Shown here piece after piece: positions 35,900 through 48,043 of a stretch of 64,000 nt of DNA. Source of the stretch: Leptodactylus fallax (lineage: Eukaryota; Chordata; Amphibia; Anura; Leptodactylidae); assembly GCA_947044405.1 (NCBI GenBank), contig CAMRHE010000355.1, forward strand, positions 682,001-746,000, given 5' to 3'. Under the pieces are notes generated by a model that was given only the letters and a program-made list of their open reading frames with translations, did no database searches and was not told where the DNA came from. Every line of letters begins with the position of its first letter. Within the stretch, counting starts at the first letter, position 1. Made by a program: the position numbers and the translations under genes.

Positions 35900-37260
35900 G
35901 GAGAAAATACATTTTGTGCAATTTCTCCCGAGCACAGAAATACCCCACATGTGGGTGTAAAATGATTTTTGGGCACAGAGCAGCGCACGGAAAAGAGAGA
36001 GCGACACTTGGCATTTGAAAATCAGATTTTGCTGGAACAGTTTTCAGGTACCATGTCTCATTTGCAGAGCCCCTAGAGTACCAGTACATTGGAAACCACC
36101 CAAAAGTGACCACATTTTAGAAACTACACCCCTGACAGAATTTATCAAGGGGTGTACTGAGCATTTTGACCCCACAGCTGATTCACAGATTTTATTAACA
36201 TGGGGATGTGTAAATGAAAAATTACTAAAACATCACTTTATCCCCGAAAGTTTTCATTTTCACAAGGGATTAAAGGAGAAAAAGCACCCCACAGTTTGTT
36301 ACACAATTGCTCCTGAACACGGCAATACCCCATATGCGATCGTAATTTGCTGTATGGGTACATGGTGCCGCTCAGAATGGAAAGAGCGCTATTTGGCTTT
36401 TGAAGAGCAGATTTTGCTGGAATAGTTTTCAGGTGCCATGTCGCATTTTATTAACATTGGGACATGAAAATCAAAAATTACTTTCCAATGCATCATCAAT
36501 TTAGCCCCAAATTTTTCATTTTCACAAGAGGATAAAGGAGAAAAAGTGCCCCAAAGTTTGTTACACAATTTCTCCTGAATACGGGAATACTCCCCTTGTG
36601 GTTGTAATCTGCTGTATGGGTATATGGTGGGGTTCAGAATGAAAAGTGCGCTATTTGGCTTTTGGAGGGCAGATTTTGCTGGAATAGTTTTTGGGTGCCA
36701 TGTCGCATTTGCAGAGCCCCTAAAGTACCAATACAATGGAAACCCCCGAAAAGTGACCCCATTTTGGAAACTACACCCCTCAAGGAATTTCTCAAGGGGT
36801 ATGGTAAGCATTTTGACCCAACAGCTGTTTCACAGATTCTATTAACATTGGGATGTAAAAATTAAAAATTATTTTTTTTTCAATAACTGTTCATTTAGCG
36901 ACACATTTTTAATTTTTACAAGGGGATAAAGAAGAAAACAACTCAGTTTGTTACACAATTTCTTCTAAACACAGAAATGCCCCATATGTGGTCGTAAACT
37001 GCTGTAGGTGTACATGGTGGGGCTCTGAATGGAAAGAGCGCTATTTGGCTTTTGGAGGGCAGATTTTGCTGGAATAGTTTTCAAGTACCATATTGCATTT
37101 GCAGAGCCCCTGGAGTATCAATACAATGCAAACCCCTCAAAAGTGACCCCATTTTAGAAACTACACCCCTCAAGGAATGTATCAAGTGGTATTATCATTT
37201 TGAGCCTAAAAATGCTTCCCAAAAATTAATGTACAAACTGAAAATTGAAATTCTTAAATA
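35900..37260 (+). repeat. Internal tandem array, ~390-bp units
   Basis: Unit landmarks recur in the same order: gagaaa...ccacagtttgttacacaa, tctcctgaacacgg, atatgg-type cccatatgtggtcgtaaact, agagcgctatttggctttt, cagattttgctggaatagtt, catttgcagagcccc, gtgaccccattttggaaact. The cagattttgctgga mark falls at about 36,027, 36,409, 36,669 and 37,060. Spacings are therefore about 380, 260 (one shortened unit) and 390. Apparent reading frames recur with the units and are not genes. Confidence 0.75.
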
Positions 37261-37549
37261 AATGCCATTTAGGTGCCCAATACGTTGTACCCACTTTGAC
37301 TCATCAGAGACATAGCCCACTTAATAGTTTTAAGAGTGTATCCCGGGTACAAAAAAAAAAATTATATATGTGGGTGTAAACTGCTGCTTGGGCACACAGC
37401 AGGGCTCAGAAGGGAAGGAGCACTGCGCTTTTTAGCTTTTGGAGTACAGATTGAGGGACTTTCTGCATGCCATGTTGTTTTTGTAGAGCCCCAGAGGTGC
37501 CAGTAAATTGGAATTCCCCAAGAAGTGACCCCATTTTGTAGGGGCAATT

Positions 37550-39105
37550 TTAGGGTCTTTGCCAATATGACGTGTCCAAAATCCAATAATCTAAATGTAT
37601 GTTCCAAAAGCCACATAGCGCTCCTTCACATCTGCCCCCTGCTGTGTACCCAAACTGCAGTTTATGCCCACATATATGACACTGGTGTAACCAGGATAAT
37701 GTACTTAATGTCATATGAGGGTATAAACTGCTGTTTGGGCACAGAAGGGAACGAGTGCTATTTTGGTTTTTGAAGCACAGTTTGGTTTTTGGACATCATT
37801 CCACTTTTGCAGAGCCCCTGAATTGTCAGTAAAATGGAATTCGCAGACTTGTGACCCCATTTTGGGAACTACACCCCTGAAGGGATTTATCAAGTGGGGT
37901 AGTGAGCATTCTTAACCCTTAAAGGGGTATTCCCATGAACATAACCATATCTATATTTGTAGATAACTAAAAGTTAAACATTTCTGCAAATATAAGTAGT
38001 TAAAAATTCTGCAGAGTTTCAAAGATTTCCTCTAACTATCTTACTGGTGACAGTCTGTTGTCTTGATTGTTTGCCAATGGATACGACCCCAAATGCAGAA
38101 ACTTTATATGGTCTGGGACTTGTCAAAAACCCAGCCATGATTTTCTTATTGTAGCTGGGTTACCAGGCAGGGACACTACATGTATCAGAAGATATCCCGA
38201 CCACGATAAGGAAACCATTGCTGATTTTCTGACCTTAGAAAGATCCTACATTCATGGTCGTATCCATTGGCAACCGATCAAGACAATAAGACTGTGACCA
38301 CAAGATATTTAGAGAAAATCTTTAAAACTCTGCAAAATGTTTAATTACTTATATTTGCAAAAATGTTTAACTTTTAATTATCTACAAATTTAAAAATGGT
38401 TATGTACGTGGGAATACCCCTTTAAGTGTTGCGTTCATTTAATTTCAATAAATGAATGCACAGCTGATAATGAAAAGGGAAAATTGCAATTTTTCCAGAG
38501 ATTCGCCATTTCAGTGCCCAATATGTTGTACCCAACTTGTCAGCAGAGACACACACTCCAAAAACTGGTAAGTGGGTATCCCGGGCACAACAGCTTTTGG
38601 AGCATTTATCTCTGATACAAGCCGGGCACAACATATTACGCACTGAAATTATGTATTCCTGGAAAAATTGTCATTTTCACCATCAGCTGCATATTCATTT
38701 CTTGAAAATAAATTAATGCAACACTTGGGGGTTAAAAATGATCACTGTACCCCTGGATAAATTTTTTCAGGAGTGTAGTTTCCAAAATGGGGTCACGTGT
38801 CAGGGAATTCCACTTTACTGGCATTTCAGGGTTCTGCAAAAGTGTCATGGCGTCCAAAAACCAAACCATCGAAATCTGTGCTCCAAAAACGAATATAGCG
38901 CTCCTTCCCTTCTGTTCCCAAACAGCAGTTTATACCCACATACGACATTAAGTACATTATCCTGGATACACCAGTGTCATACATGTGGGCATAGACCGCA
39001 GTTTGGGCACACAGCAGGGAACAAAAGGGAAGGAGCGCTATGTGGCTTTTGGTGTGCAGATTAAGATGTTTGGTATCTGGACGCCATGTCATGTTTGCAG
39101 AGCCT
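37550..39105. repeat. Long palindrome with ~500-bp arms, interrupted
   Basis: The left arm (37,550-37,918 plus 38,426 to about 38,580) is the reverse complement of the right arm (about 38,590-39,105). For example, aaaagccacatagcgctcct at 37,605 pairs with aggagcgctatgtggctttt at 39,033; ggataatgtacttaatgtca pairs with tgacattaagtacattatcc-type sequence; and the inner arms share aatatgttgt and cccgggcaca. The centre is near 38,580. Only the left arm carries a T2 MITE (37,919-38,425), which makes the palindrome hard to notice. Confidence 0.75.
37919..38425. mobile_element. T2/Kolobok-type MITE nested in the palindrome
   Basis: The 507-bp element starts TTAAAGGGGTATTCCCATGA and ends ACGTGGGAATACCCCTTTAA, TTAA on both sides. 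The inverted ends extend inward for more than 100 bp: gataactaaaagttaaacat on the left pairs with tgtttaacttttaattatct on the right, and gcagagtttcaaagatt pairs with aatctttaaaactctgc. The corresponding point in the right arm of the host palindrome (near 38,725-38,735) has no insertion. Confidence 0.85.
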
Positions 39106-40710
39106 CTGATGTACCAGAAAAATGAAATCTCCTAGGGAGTGGCCCCATTTTGAAAACTGCACCCCTCAAAGAATTTTTCAGGGGGTGTAATAAGCATTAA
39201 TATCCCAGACGTGACTGCACAGCGCATGGTGAATAGTGAATATGAAAGTTGTGCGGAGTACATTGGGTACACCAAATTCCCTACTATATCCCCAGTAGTT
39301 CCTATGATTGGGGGGTTACTCTGGAGGTCACTTTTAGTTTATTTTCCCTTGTAAGCTCTAGAATTGGGGAGTCCCCTGATAAATGCTCACACAGTTTATA
39401 CATTCCCTTCCTGCCGCAGCCAGTTTTGCTCTAATGATTTAGTGATTTTGGGGGTTTTTGTCTTCACATTGTACAAGCTATATTTTCTTTATTTTTCTGT
39501 TTGAGCCATATGAGGGCTGATTTGCGGTATGAGATGCATTTTTTAATGACAACATTTTTTTTGGTGTCTAACTTATTGAATAAATTATATTAACTCTTTC
39601 TGGTTGGATTAAAAAAACATCAATTCTGGCATTGGTTTTTACCTTTTAATTTTTTTGCCATGCAGCGTACAGCATAAGCATCATGTTACCTTTTATTCTG
39701 CGGGTCGGTACGATTACGACGATACCTCATTTTATATTGTTGTTTTATGCGTTACTAATTCTGCAGAACAAAAACCCATTTGTGGACATAAATCAATTGT
39801 TTTTGCATCACCATCTCCTGAGAGGCGTAACATATTTTTATTTTTTGGTTAACAGACTTGGTTTAGGGCTTATTTTTTGTGGGACAACCTGTGCTTTTTA
39901 TTGAAGGTACATATGAGTTTTTAATCACTTTTTATAGCATTTTTTTGTAAGCGAGATAGCCAAAAATCATTACTTCCATCGTTTTTTTTTTTTTTCCGTT
40001 TTGTTTTTTCGACGTTCACTGTGTATGTTAAATATTGTTTCAGTTTTATTGTACAGGTTGTGACGGACATGGCAATACCAAATGTGGTGTTTTTTATTAA
40101 TTTTTAGATTTTTTTTTTATATAATTCATTTTATATAGGAAAAGGGATTTTTGGGGGCTTTAACTTTACAATTTTTTATTTTTTTTTACACACTTTTTTT
40201 AAACTTTTTTTTTTTTTACATTTTTTACTTGTCCTATAAGGACACCTGAGCCAGCGATGCTCTGATCCTGACTCAGTATTATAGACTGCAATACACGAGT
40301 ATATACGTGTATTGCAGTCTATACAGGAATGTCAGCCGATGTAGACGCATCGGCTGACTTCTTGACATCCTGGCATTATCAACCAAGTAGTCGGGGCTGC
40401 AGACAGCCTGCGGTCACTGGCCAGACCCCGGGCTGCAGAAAATAGATAACGTCACCCCCCGATCTTGCCGCGGGGGGTGCCGGGGGCGCGGCAACATGGC
40501 GGAACCCCTTGGGGTTAAAACCTCCGATCGGAACTCAGTTCCGACTGGGGGTTATGGAGCAGGGTGTTATCTGTCATTTACAGCTAACACCCGCTCCCAA
40601 TCCCGCTCACAGTGTCTCTGAAGTGCCGGCCGTAAATTTACAATTAGCCGGACTTCAGAGACCAGGACCGCTGGCCGTAAATTTACGACCGACGGTCGTC
40701 AACTGGTTAA

Positions 40711-41911
40711 AGGGAGTCTATCAGCAGTAAATTCAGTATTCAGTATTAGTTGTCATTTATTCATTCATTCTGGACTTAGGATTCAAGTGGTGGTACTACT
40801 CAGTATTTAATGGTCTGATGGGATTCACGTCTGTTCACTGAAACCACTGGTGTACAAATACATGCTATTGGTTTATAATTCCAAAACCTGTTATGTTCCC
40901 ATCAATAAAGGATCTGCAATGGCCTTTCCACCGATCTCAAGTTTCTTAGGTGGAATACAGAGTATGTATCAGCTGGACCAATGCTAGGAGTCCCTGCCTC
41001 CTCACACAACTATTTTGCAACAACCAACAGTAGTCCTATGGAGAGATAGGGATTCCTAGCTTCATAGAGGACTATGATGCTTGGAGTCCAGGTCCCTGCT
41101 CCTTGTTCATTCTGGGAAATATGTCTGACTTATGTTCCACATTTCATTTACAGAATACTCCCGTGTGAATCTGACCTAAGTCCAATATTGATGTTGTCAT
41201 TCAAATGGTTTATTTGGGAAGAGAAATAGACCAGTGTTTCTCAAACTGTAGACTGGTGAGGTGCCAACCAGTTGTTGGTGAGATGCATAGGGCATTTCAT
41301 TTGTACACATTTATATGTTGCACAGGCCTTTCTATGGTTGCGCTGCTGGGTTCAGAAAGGATTATAGCTGTAGTTAGAGGTTAAGTGTAAAAATTTAGGG
41401 AACTAATACAGTTTGTATTCAAAATAAAGAAAATGTATATTAATACAAAGCATATATGCAAAATTCATCTTTCATCCCTGTTTAAGATACTTTACTGTGG
41501 TATGGCAAACAATTCTATTCTCTCTCTCTCTCCTTTTACTGCAGTCCTAATTTGTATTGTTTGAATTTTCTGAATAACCCAGTTTTGTAGCTGCTTCTAT
41601 CAGACATGTTCTATTTATAGAGGTCACAAGTGGGACCATAATTATCAGCATAAGGCAGTTTGGGATTAGGAAGTGCTCAACTGATCTGAAATTGCCAGTG
41701 ACTAAAGTCTGTTTGTCCTGTGCAGCATATCTTTAAAATCCCCTCATATGATATTGCTTGATGGAAATGATCAAATGATGTAGCATTCAATTTACTAACA
41801 TTTTTTTGACTTCATACAGAAAATATATTTTAGATGCTCTGCTTACAAATAGCACTATTTCTATTTTAACTAAGAATAAAATTTAGATGCTTACATAACA
41901 GTATTGTTCGC
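40711..41911. other. No gene seen
   Basis: About 1.2 kb without recognised genes. A (ct)n run lies at 41,520-41,533. 41,225-41,300 (accagtgtttctcaaactgt, agactggtgaggtgccaacc) resembles the terminus of a hAT-type element (cagtgtttctcaaac), but no second end was found. Confidence 0.4.
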
Positions 41912-42440
41912 TTAAAGAGGACCTTTTATCAGCTCCACCAACCCCATCTCTTTGCATCCTTTAATAGGCAATGCTCCACTGATTCCAGCACATTAGGAAT
42001 TTTTTCCTCCAGCCTTGAGCAATCAGTCCAGTTAGTTTTGGTGTCTTCAATGCTAATTAGGCATTGCACTGTCATATGGGTGATATCAGGTATAAGAAGG
42101 CAAAAGGGTGAGATCCAGAGCTCTAACACTGTCTACTTCCAGCTGGACAGTGTCAGAGCTCTAGAACTCAGAATCATGCCCCTTTGTCTACTCTGACTCA
42201 AGACCCCCCATTAAACCGTAGACATTCTAATTAGCGTATCAACCACCGAAGCAGGAGTACACAGCAAAGTGGAGAAATAGGAACCACACAATGTGAAGCA
42301 GAGGATAGCTAGTGGCTGTGTCTGCTAAGGAAAGTAGTATGCTGGCGAGTGCAGAGAACTGGCGTTACATGGGGGATAGAGAAAAATTCCAGCAACGGAA
42401 TCAGTGAAGTGGTGGCTTTAAAGTATGCAAAGAACTGAAC
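41912..42440. repeat. Probable T2-like MITE, right end unclear
   Basis: Starts TTAAAGAGGACCTTTTATCA, a typical T2-style end. An internal hairpin pairs agagctctaacactgtc (42,117-42,133) with gacagtgtcagagctct (42,146-42,162), 17 perfect pairs around a 12-base loop. No clean TTAA end is visible before 42,467. Confidence 0.4.
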
Positions 42441-42819
42441 TTGTTCGAGGCAGTGAAAGGTCAACTTTAACCCTTTGCCGACATCTGCCGTAATAGTATG
42501 GCAGATGCTGGGTCTTTAAAGAAGTCGGCTGCAATATCCACCAGGTCTCTGCTGTATTGCCGATATTCACTCTGTTCACTCACTATATTCACTCTGATCA
42601 TGCACATAGCTCTGTGTAATGCTCCCCTGAAGTGCCCAGGAGTCCCCCAGACCCGTTCCCACCAGCCCCATACCTTTAACATTGCAGAATGCTCCCACGC
42701 GGTGAGATCACTGGAGCCATCCTGTTCCTATTACAGCCGGGAGCCTAACGATATGTAGGAAGGACATTTTAGGGTGCTTGTTGGATCCTGCTGCTACCTC
42801 CCACCCAGAGAGGAATATA

Positions 42820-44454
<1,635 letters not shown>

Positions 44455-45316
44455 TAGCTGGTCTATGACCAGCCTCAATAGCTATGTAGAGAATCTGTAT
44501 TGCAGTCTATGGGACATGCAGTCTATGGGACATGAAGTCAAAAGATTGCAGGTTCAAGCCCCCTAAGGGAGCTAATATAATAGTTAAAAAATAAACAAAA
44601 GTTTTTAAATCTAAAAAAAAGCTAAAAATTCAAATCACCCCCTTTCCCTAGATTTGAAATAAAAATTAATTAAACAAAAACAAACAAATTGTACATCCCC
44701 ACATCCAAAAATGCCTGGTCTACAAACATATAAAAATATATTTTTTCCCTACAGCAAGCTCTGTAGTGGGAAAAAAAAAATCAAATCAAATTGCCGTTTT
44801 TTCGCCTCCTATAAAAATTTTAATAAAAAGTGATCAAAATATGACATTCTCCAAAATGGTATAAATAAAAAGTACATCTGGCACTGCAAAAAATACGCAT
44901 TATGCAGCCCTGTCCACATTAATATAAATAAGTTATGGGTGTCAGAAGATTTTTTAAAAGGGGTTGAAATGTAAAAAAAAACTATATAAATTTGATATCC
45001 CTGGAATCGTACCAACCCATAGAATACAGGTGACATGTCATTTTGGCTGCACAGTGAACGCCGTAAAAACAAAGCCTATAAGAAAGTCGCACAAATGCAG
45101 TTTTTCTCCAATTCCACCCCATTCTGAATTTTTTTCTAGCTTCACAGTAAATTGTACAGAATAATAAATGACAGCATCATGAAGAAAAATTTGTCCCACA
45201 AACATTCCGACCTCATATGACTGAGAGTGGAAAAATAAAGAAGTTATGGGGTTTGGAATGGGGGGGAGGGGGAGTCAAACGAAAATCGAAAAATTCCTCT
45301 GGCGGGAAGGGGTTAA

Positions 45317-45689
45317 TAAGGCCCAAGTGCCTTCTTAAAGACCAGAGAAGGTGCTCCGGTGTCTTCCAGCACGTTCCTATTCCTGCTGCTCCGGTGTTTT
45401 CTTGCAGCAAAAGTCTCCTCAGCGGTCATGTGCGGCGAGGACTTCCGTTAGAAGAAAACACTGGCACAGCAGAACCAGACCGCGGTGGGAGACATCGGAG
45501 CACAAGGGACAGGTGAGTAGGGTTTTTCTTTCTTTCACCTTTTCCGGTCTCATATTAAAATCGCGCCTGCCTGCGTCGAATCAGATATCTTGTGTCTGTC
45601 TTCTCGTAGTCTTGTAAACTGCAGGCCTGAAGTGGCTTGCGGTTTACAAGACAGTCACAGCTTGAGTTTTAACTAGACTTATCTTGCAG
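45317..45689. repeat. GC-rich repeat fragment
   Basis: Shares gggagaca...gggacaggtgagta and a cttgtaaactgcaggcctga / gcttgcggtttacaag hairpin with the GC-rich body at 33,866-34,615 (cttgtaggccacactgagcc, gtggcttacaag). A dispersed hAT-like or related repeat; ends not defined. Confidence 0.35.
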
Positions 45690-46023
45690 AAACTGATCTA
45701 TTTAACGGTAAAGCATATATTACTGGCAGTCCTGGGGTGGGCCCCACAGAGGCAGTGGGCCCGGGGCAGCTTAGGAGTAGGAGGGCAGCCTAGGCTGCGT
45801 GCGTCCCATCAGGTAAATTTACCTGCAGAGAGATGTGACCTGATGGGACACACGCAGACCAGCGCCCCTCTATGCCGCCCCTCCTAGCTATCACAAGGCA
45901 TTATGGGAAAAGGAGCTGGGTAGCTCATGCACCCTCTGTTGGATGTAACAGATCCTCAATTTGCTTTTGACCCTCTGAGTCTTGAGACAGAAAAAAAGAT
46001 TTTAGCCAAGCCAATTTCACTCA

Positions 46024-46070
46024 TCTGCATACAGCACTGTTTCGGGATTTTTGTCCCTCATCAGTGCAGA
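46024..46070 (-). ncRNA. Hammerhead ribozyme, type I, complete fold
   Basis: On the minus strand, core CUGAUGA is at 46,064-46,058 and GAAA at 46,043-46,040. Stem I pairs UCUGCA (46,070-46,065) with UGCAGA (46,029-46,024), six perfect pairs. Stem II pairs GGGA (46,057-46,054) with UCCC (46,047-46,044) around CAAAAA. Stem III pairs ACAG (46,040-46,037) with CUGU (46,034-46,031) around UG. Predicted cleavage follows the A at 46,030. Unlike the two Penelope copies, the core-proximal stem II pair is the canonical G-C. Every required nucleotide is present. Confidence 0.88.
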
Positions 46071-46110
46071 ACAGAGAGAATTGGCTGGCTTTGTGGGAGG
46101 CAATGAGTGG

Positions 46111-46201
46111 CTCAGGGAAGGGAATCTCTCTCCTTGGGGAGAGCACCAGTGGAGCACCTTCACTGGTGCTCTCCCCAAGGAGAGAGATTCCCTTCCCTGA
46201 G
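46111..46201. repeat. Perfect 41-bp inverted repeat, 9-base spacer
   Basis: The left arm (46,111-46,151), starting ctcagggaagggaatctctc, is the exact reverse complement of the right arm (46,161-46,201), which ends gagattcccttccctgag. The spacer gagcacctt is at 46,152-46,160. Transcribed either way it would form a 41-pair hairpin. It lies 40 bp from the hammerhead. Confidence 0.9.
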
Positions 46202-46262
46202 CCCCTCCTAGCTGTCGCGGATAGTGCCGCCTGAGGCAGCCACCTCACTTCCCCTCATTAGA

Positions 46263-46562
46263 GGTGTGCCCCTGCCTACAGGTATCTTTTTCACTCTTCT
46301 AAATCAGCCTCCTGCAAATTTTCATGGATGAGACTGAATACTGAGCTGCAGAGGGAGAGCTGAGACACCTTACACAATTTAGCCTATGAGGAAGTTTTAC
46401 TTCCAGTTGCAAGTAGACACGCATCCCATTAATTGTGACTGCTTGTCAGCAGTTTGTTGTTGCTTGTTTTTTGCAGCTAGCTAGTAAGGAAGGCCATGAA
46501 ATAACCAGATCTAGCTATAGGTAATGTGATTTTCATATCTCACTGTATTCTCCTAGCTCTGT
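46263..46562. other. No gene seen
   Basis: Three hundred bases without recognised coding or repeat signals, between the hammerhead-bearing repeat and a degraded Tc1 element. Confidence 0.4.
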
Positions 46563-47483
46563 GAATCACATAGATTTCTTTTTTGAACATTTGCCAAAGT
46601 TAAATGTTTCAGATTATCTGAATATCAGACAAAGATAACCTGAGTAAATACAAAAGGCATTTTTTAAATGATGATTTCATTTATTAAGGGAAAAAAGCTA
46701 TCCCAAGCAACCTGGCCCTAGGTGAAAAAATTGCCCCTCTATAAATTGACATGATTAACCACATTTTTTTTGGAAAGCTGAGTATAATTTCACTAGCCAC
46801 ACTCAGGCCTGATGAATGCCAGACCTGTAGAATGAATAAATCATTGAAATATAACCTGTGTGACAACATGAAGTAGGCTAAAAGCTCTCAAAAAGCAACC
46901 CGATCTGAAGAAATTAAAAAACAGACGAGATACAAAGTCATTATCTATCAGTCTGGAAAAAATCACAAAGCTATTTCTAAGGCTTTGGGACTCCAGCAAA
47001 CCACAGTGATAACTATTATCTACAAATGGAGAAAACATGGAATAGTGGCAAACCTTCCCAAGAGTGGCCGTCCTACCAAAATTTCTCCAAGAATGCATCG
47101 ACTCATCATCGAGGAGGTCACAAAAGAAGCCAGAACAACATCTAAAGCACCAGCGCCTCACTTTCCTCAGTTAAGATCAGTGTTCATGATTCAACAATAA
47201 GACTGGCCAAAAATGGTATCCATGGGAGAGTTCCAAGGCAAAAACCACTGCTGACCAAAAAGAACACAAAGGCCATTCTCTCATTTGCTAAACAACATCT
47301 TGATGATCCCCAAAACTTTTAAGAAAATACTCTGTGGACTGACGACACAGTGGAACTTTTTGGAAGGTTTGTATCCGATTATATCTGGATAAACTAACAA
47401 AGCATTTCATAAAAAGAACATCATACTGTCAGTCAAATATGGTGGTGGTAGTGTGATGGTCTGGGGCTGCTCTTCTGCTCTCC
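46563..47483 (+). pseudogene. Degraded Tc1 transposase and 5' flank
   Basis: 46,563-46,800 resembles a Tc1 5' region (gatttcatttattaagggaa, aaaaagctatcc). From 46,930 the plus strand reads VIIYQSGKNHKAISKALGLQ, then ITIIYKWRKHGIVANLPKSG and RPTKIS, the DNA-binding half of a Tc1 transposase. Later pieces in other frames give KNTKAILSFAKQH-like and WTDDTVELFG (47,330-47,365), and TVKYGGGSVMVWGC-like words near 47,430-47,465. The catalytic second half and the right end are missing. Many stops: an old copy. Confidence 0.75.
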
Positions 47484-47936
47484 AGGTCCTGGATGAATTG
47501 CGCAGTACGCCATCTTGGATTTCGCAATGAATGAGCGTACTGCACATGCCCAGTATGCTCTGGTAGTTCTGTGAGCAACTGAGCAGCATAGAACTACAGG
47601 AGCATACTGGACATGTGCAAGATTTGGACAACAGCAGATGTTAGAGCTGCAAGTGACACAGCTGGGAAGGAGAGAGGGGGAAGACACAACTGAGAAGACA
47701 AGATGGTACAGAAGGAAAAAGAGGCGTTATTCCACAATGATGCTGCTGTGCTCCCTGAAGAAGGCTAACACCTCCTGTGCTCTCTGGGCCTTATTTACAT
47801 ACGGATAAAAAGGCGATTTCTTCAAAAACTATCGGGCAGATCAGAAAAATAAAGATATTGCTGGAATAGCCTTTATAAGGGCTACATTAGTGTCACCAGT
47901 TGAAAGTGCAATTTTCCAATGATAGACCCCCTTTAA
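47484..47936. repeat. T2-like MITE right part
   Basis: Ends gatagaccccctttaa with TTAA at 47,933-47,936. An inner inverted pair, gagcgtactgcacatgccca ... gagcatactggacatgtgc, lies around 47,530-47,620. The matching left end is absent, possibly lost where the sequence joins the Tc1 remnant. Confidence 0.4.
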
Positions 47937-48043
47937 GGATTCCATCAGTTTCAGTAAAATGATGTATTAGACAAAAAATATATTATGCAAATCAAATAAC
48001 ATTTGTCTCTCAATATTGGTCTGAAACTGGTCAACCCCTTTAA
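47933..48043. mobile_element. 111-bp T2-type MITE abutting another
   Basis: Left end TTAAGGATTCCATCAGTTTC; right end, reverse complemented, TTAAAGGGGTTGACCAGTTT. The left TTAA is shared with the end of the preceding T2-like sequence. Very small for the family. Confidence 0.6.

Larger units (their letters stand above)
35250..40710 (+). mobile_element. 5.46-kb TTAA-bounded nonautonomous repeat
   Basis: Starts TTAACTGGTTAAGAACCG and its reverse-complemented right end reads TTAACCAGTTGACGACCG: inverted ends with TTAA on both sides, as in piggyBac or Kolobok elements. Inside are a unique left part, a tandem array of ~390-bp units (35,900-37,260), a long palindrome (37,550-39,105) and a right part (39,400-40,700) sharing the body of 11,041-11,785. 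No transposase was found. The 16,775 copy has the same left part. A T2 MITE is nested in it. Confidence 0.7.
45690..46262 (-). repeat. Dispersed retroelement-like repeat carrying a hammerhead
   Basis: A composite of hairpin-forming pieces. 45,801-45,862 pairs gcgtgcgtcccatcaggt with acctgatgggacacacgc. 46,024-46,070 is a minus-strand hammerhead. 46,111-46,201 is a perfect inverted repeat. The ctctgagtcttgagacagaa to ctgcatacagcactgtttcg stretch looks like the terminal region of a Penelope-type or other small retroelement, judged from the ribozyme alone. No ORF. Boundaries are approximate. Confidence 0.5.

Noticed and set aside
36015..36865. Several similar frames with RFCWNSF-type words
   Set aside because: They recur with the ~390-bp tandem units on both strands and are shadows of the repeat.
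46808..46855. cctgatgaatgcc ... ttgaaat near a Tc1 remnant
   Set aside because: The core words are present but the stems do not pair; the stretch fits the ordinary 5' region of a Tc1 element.
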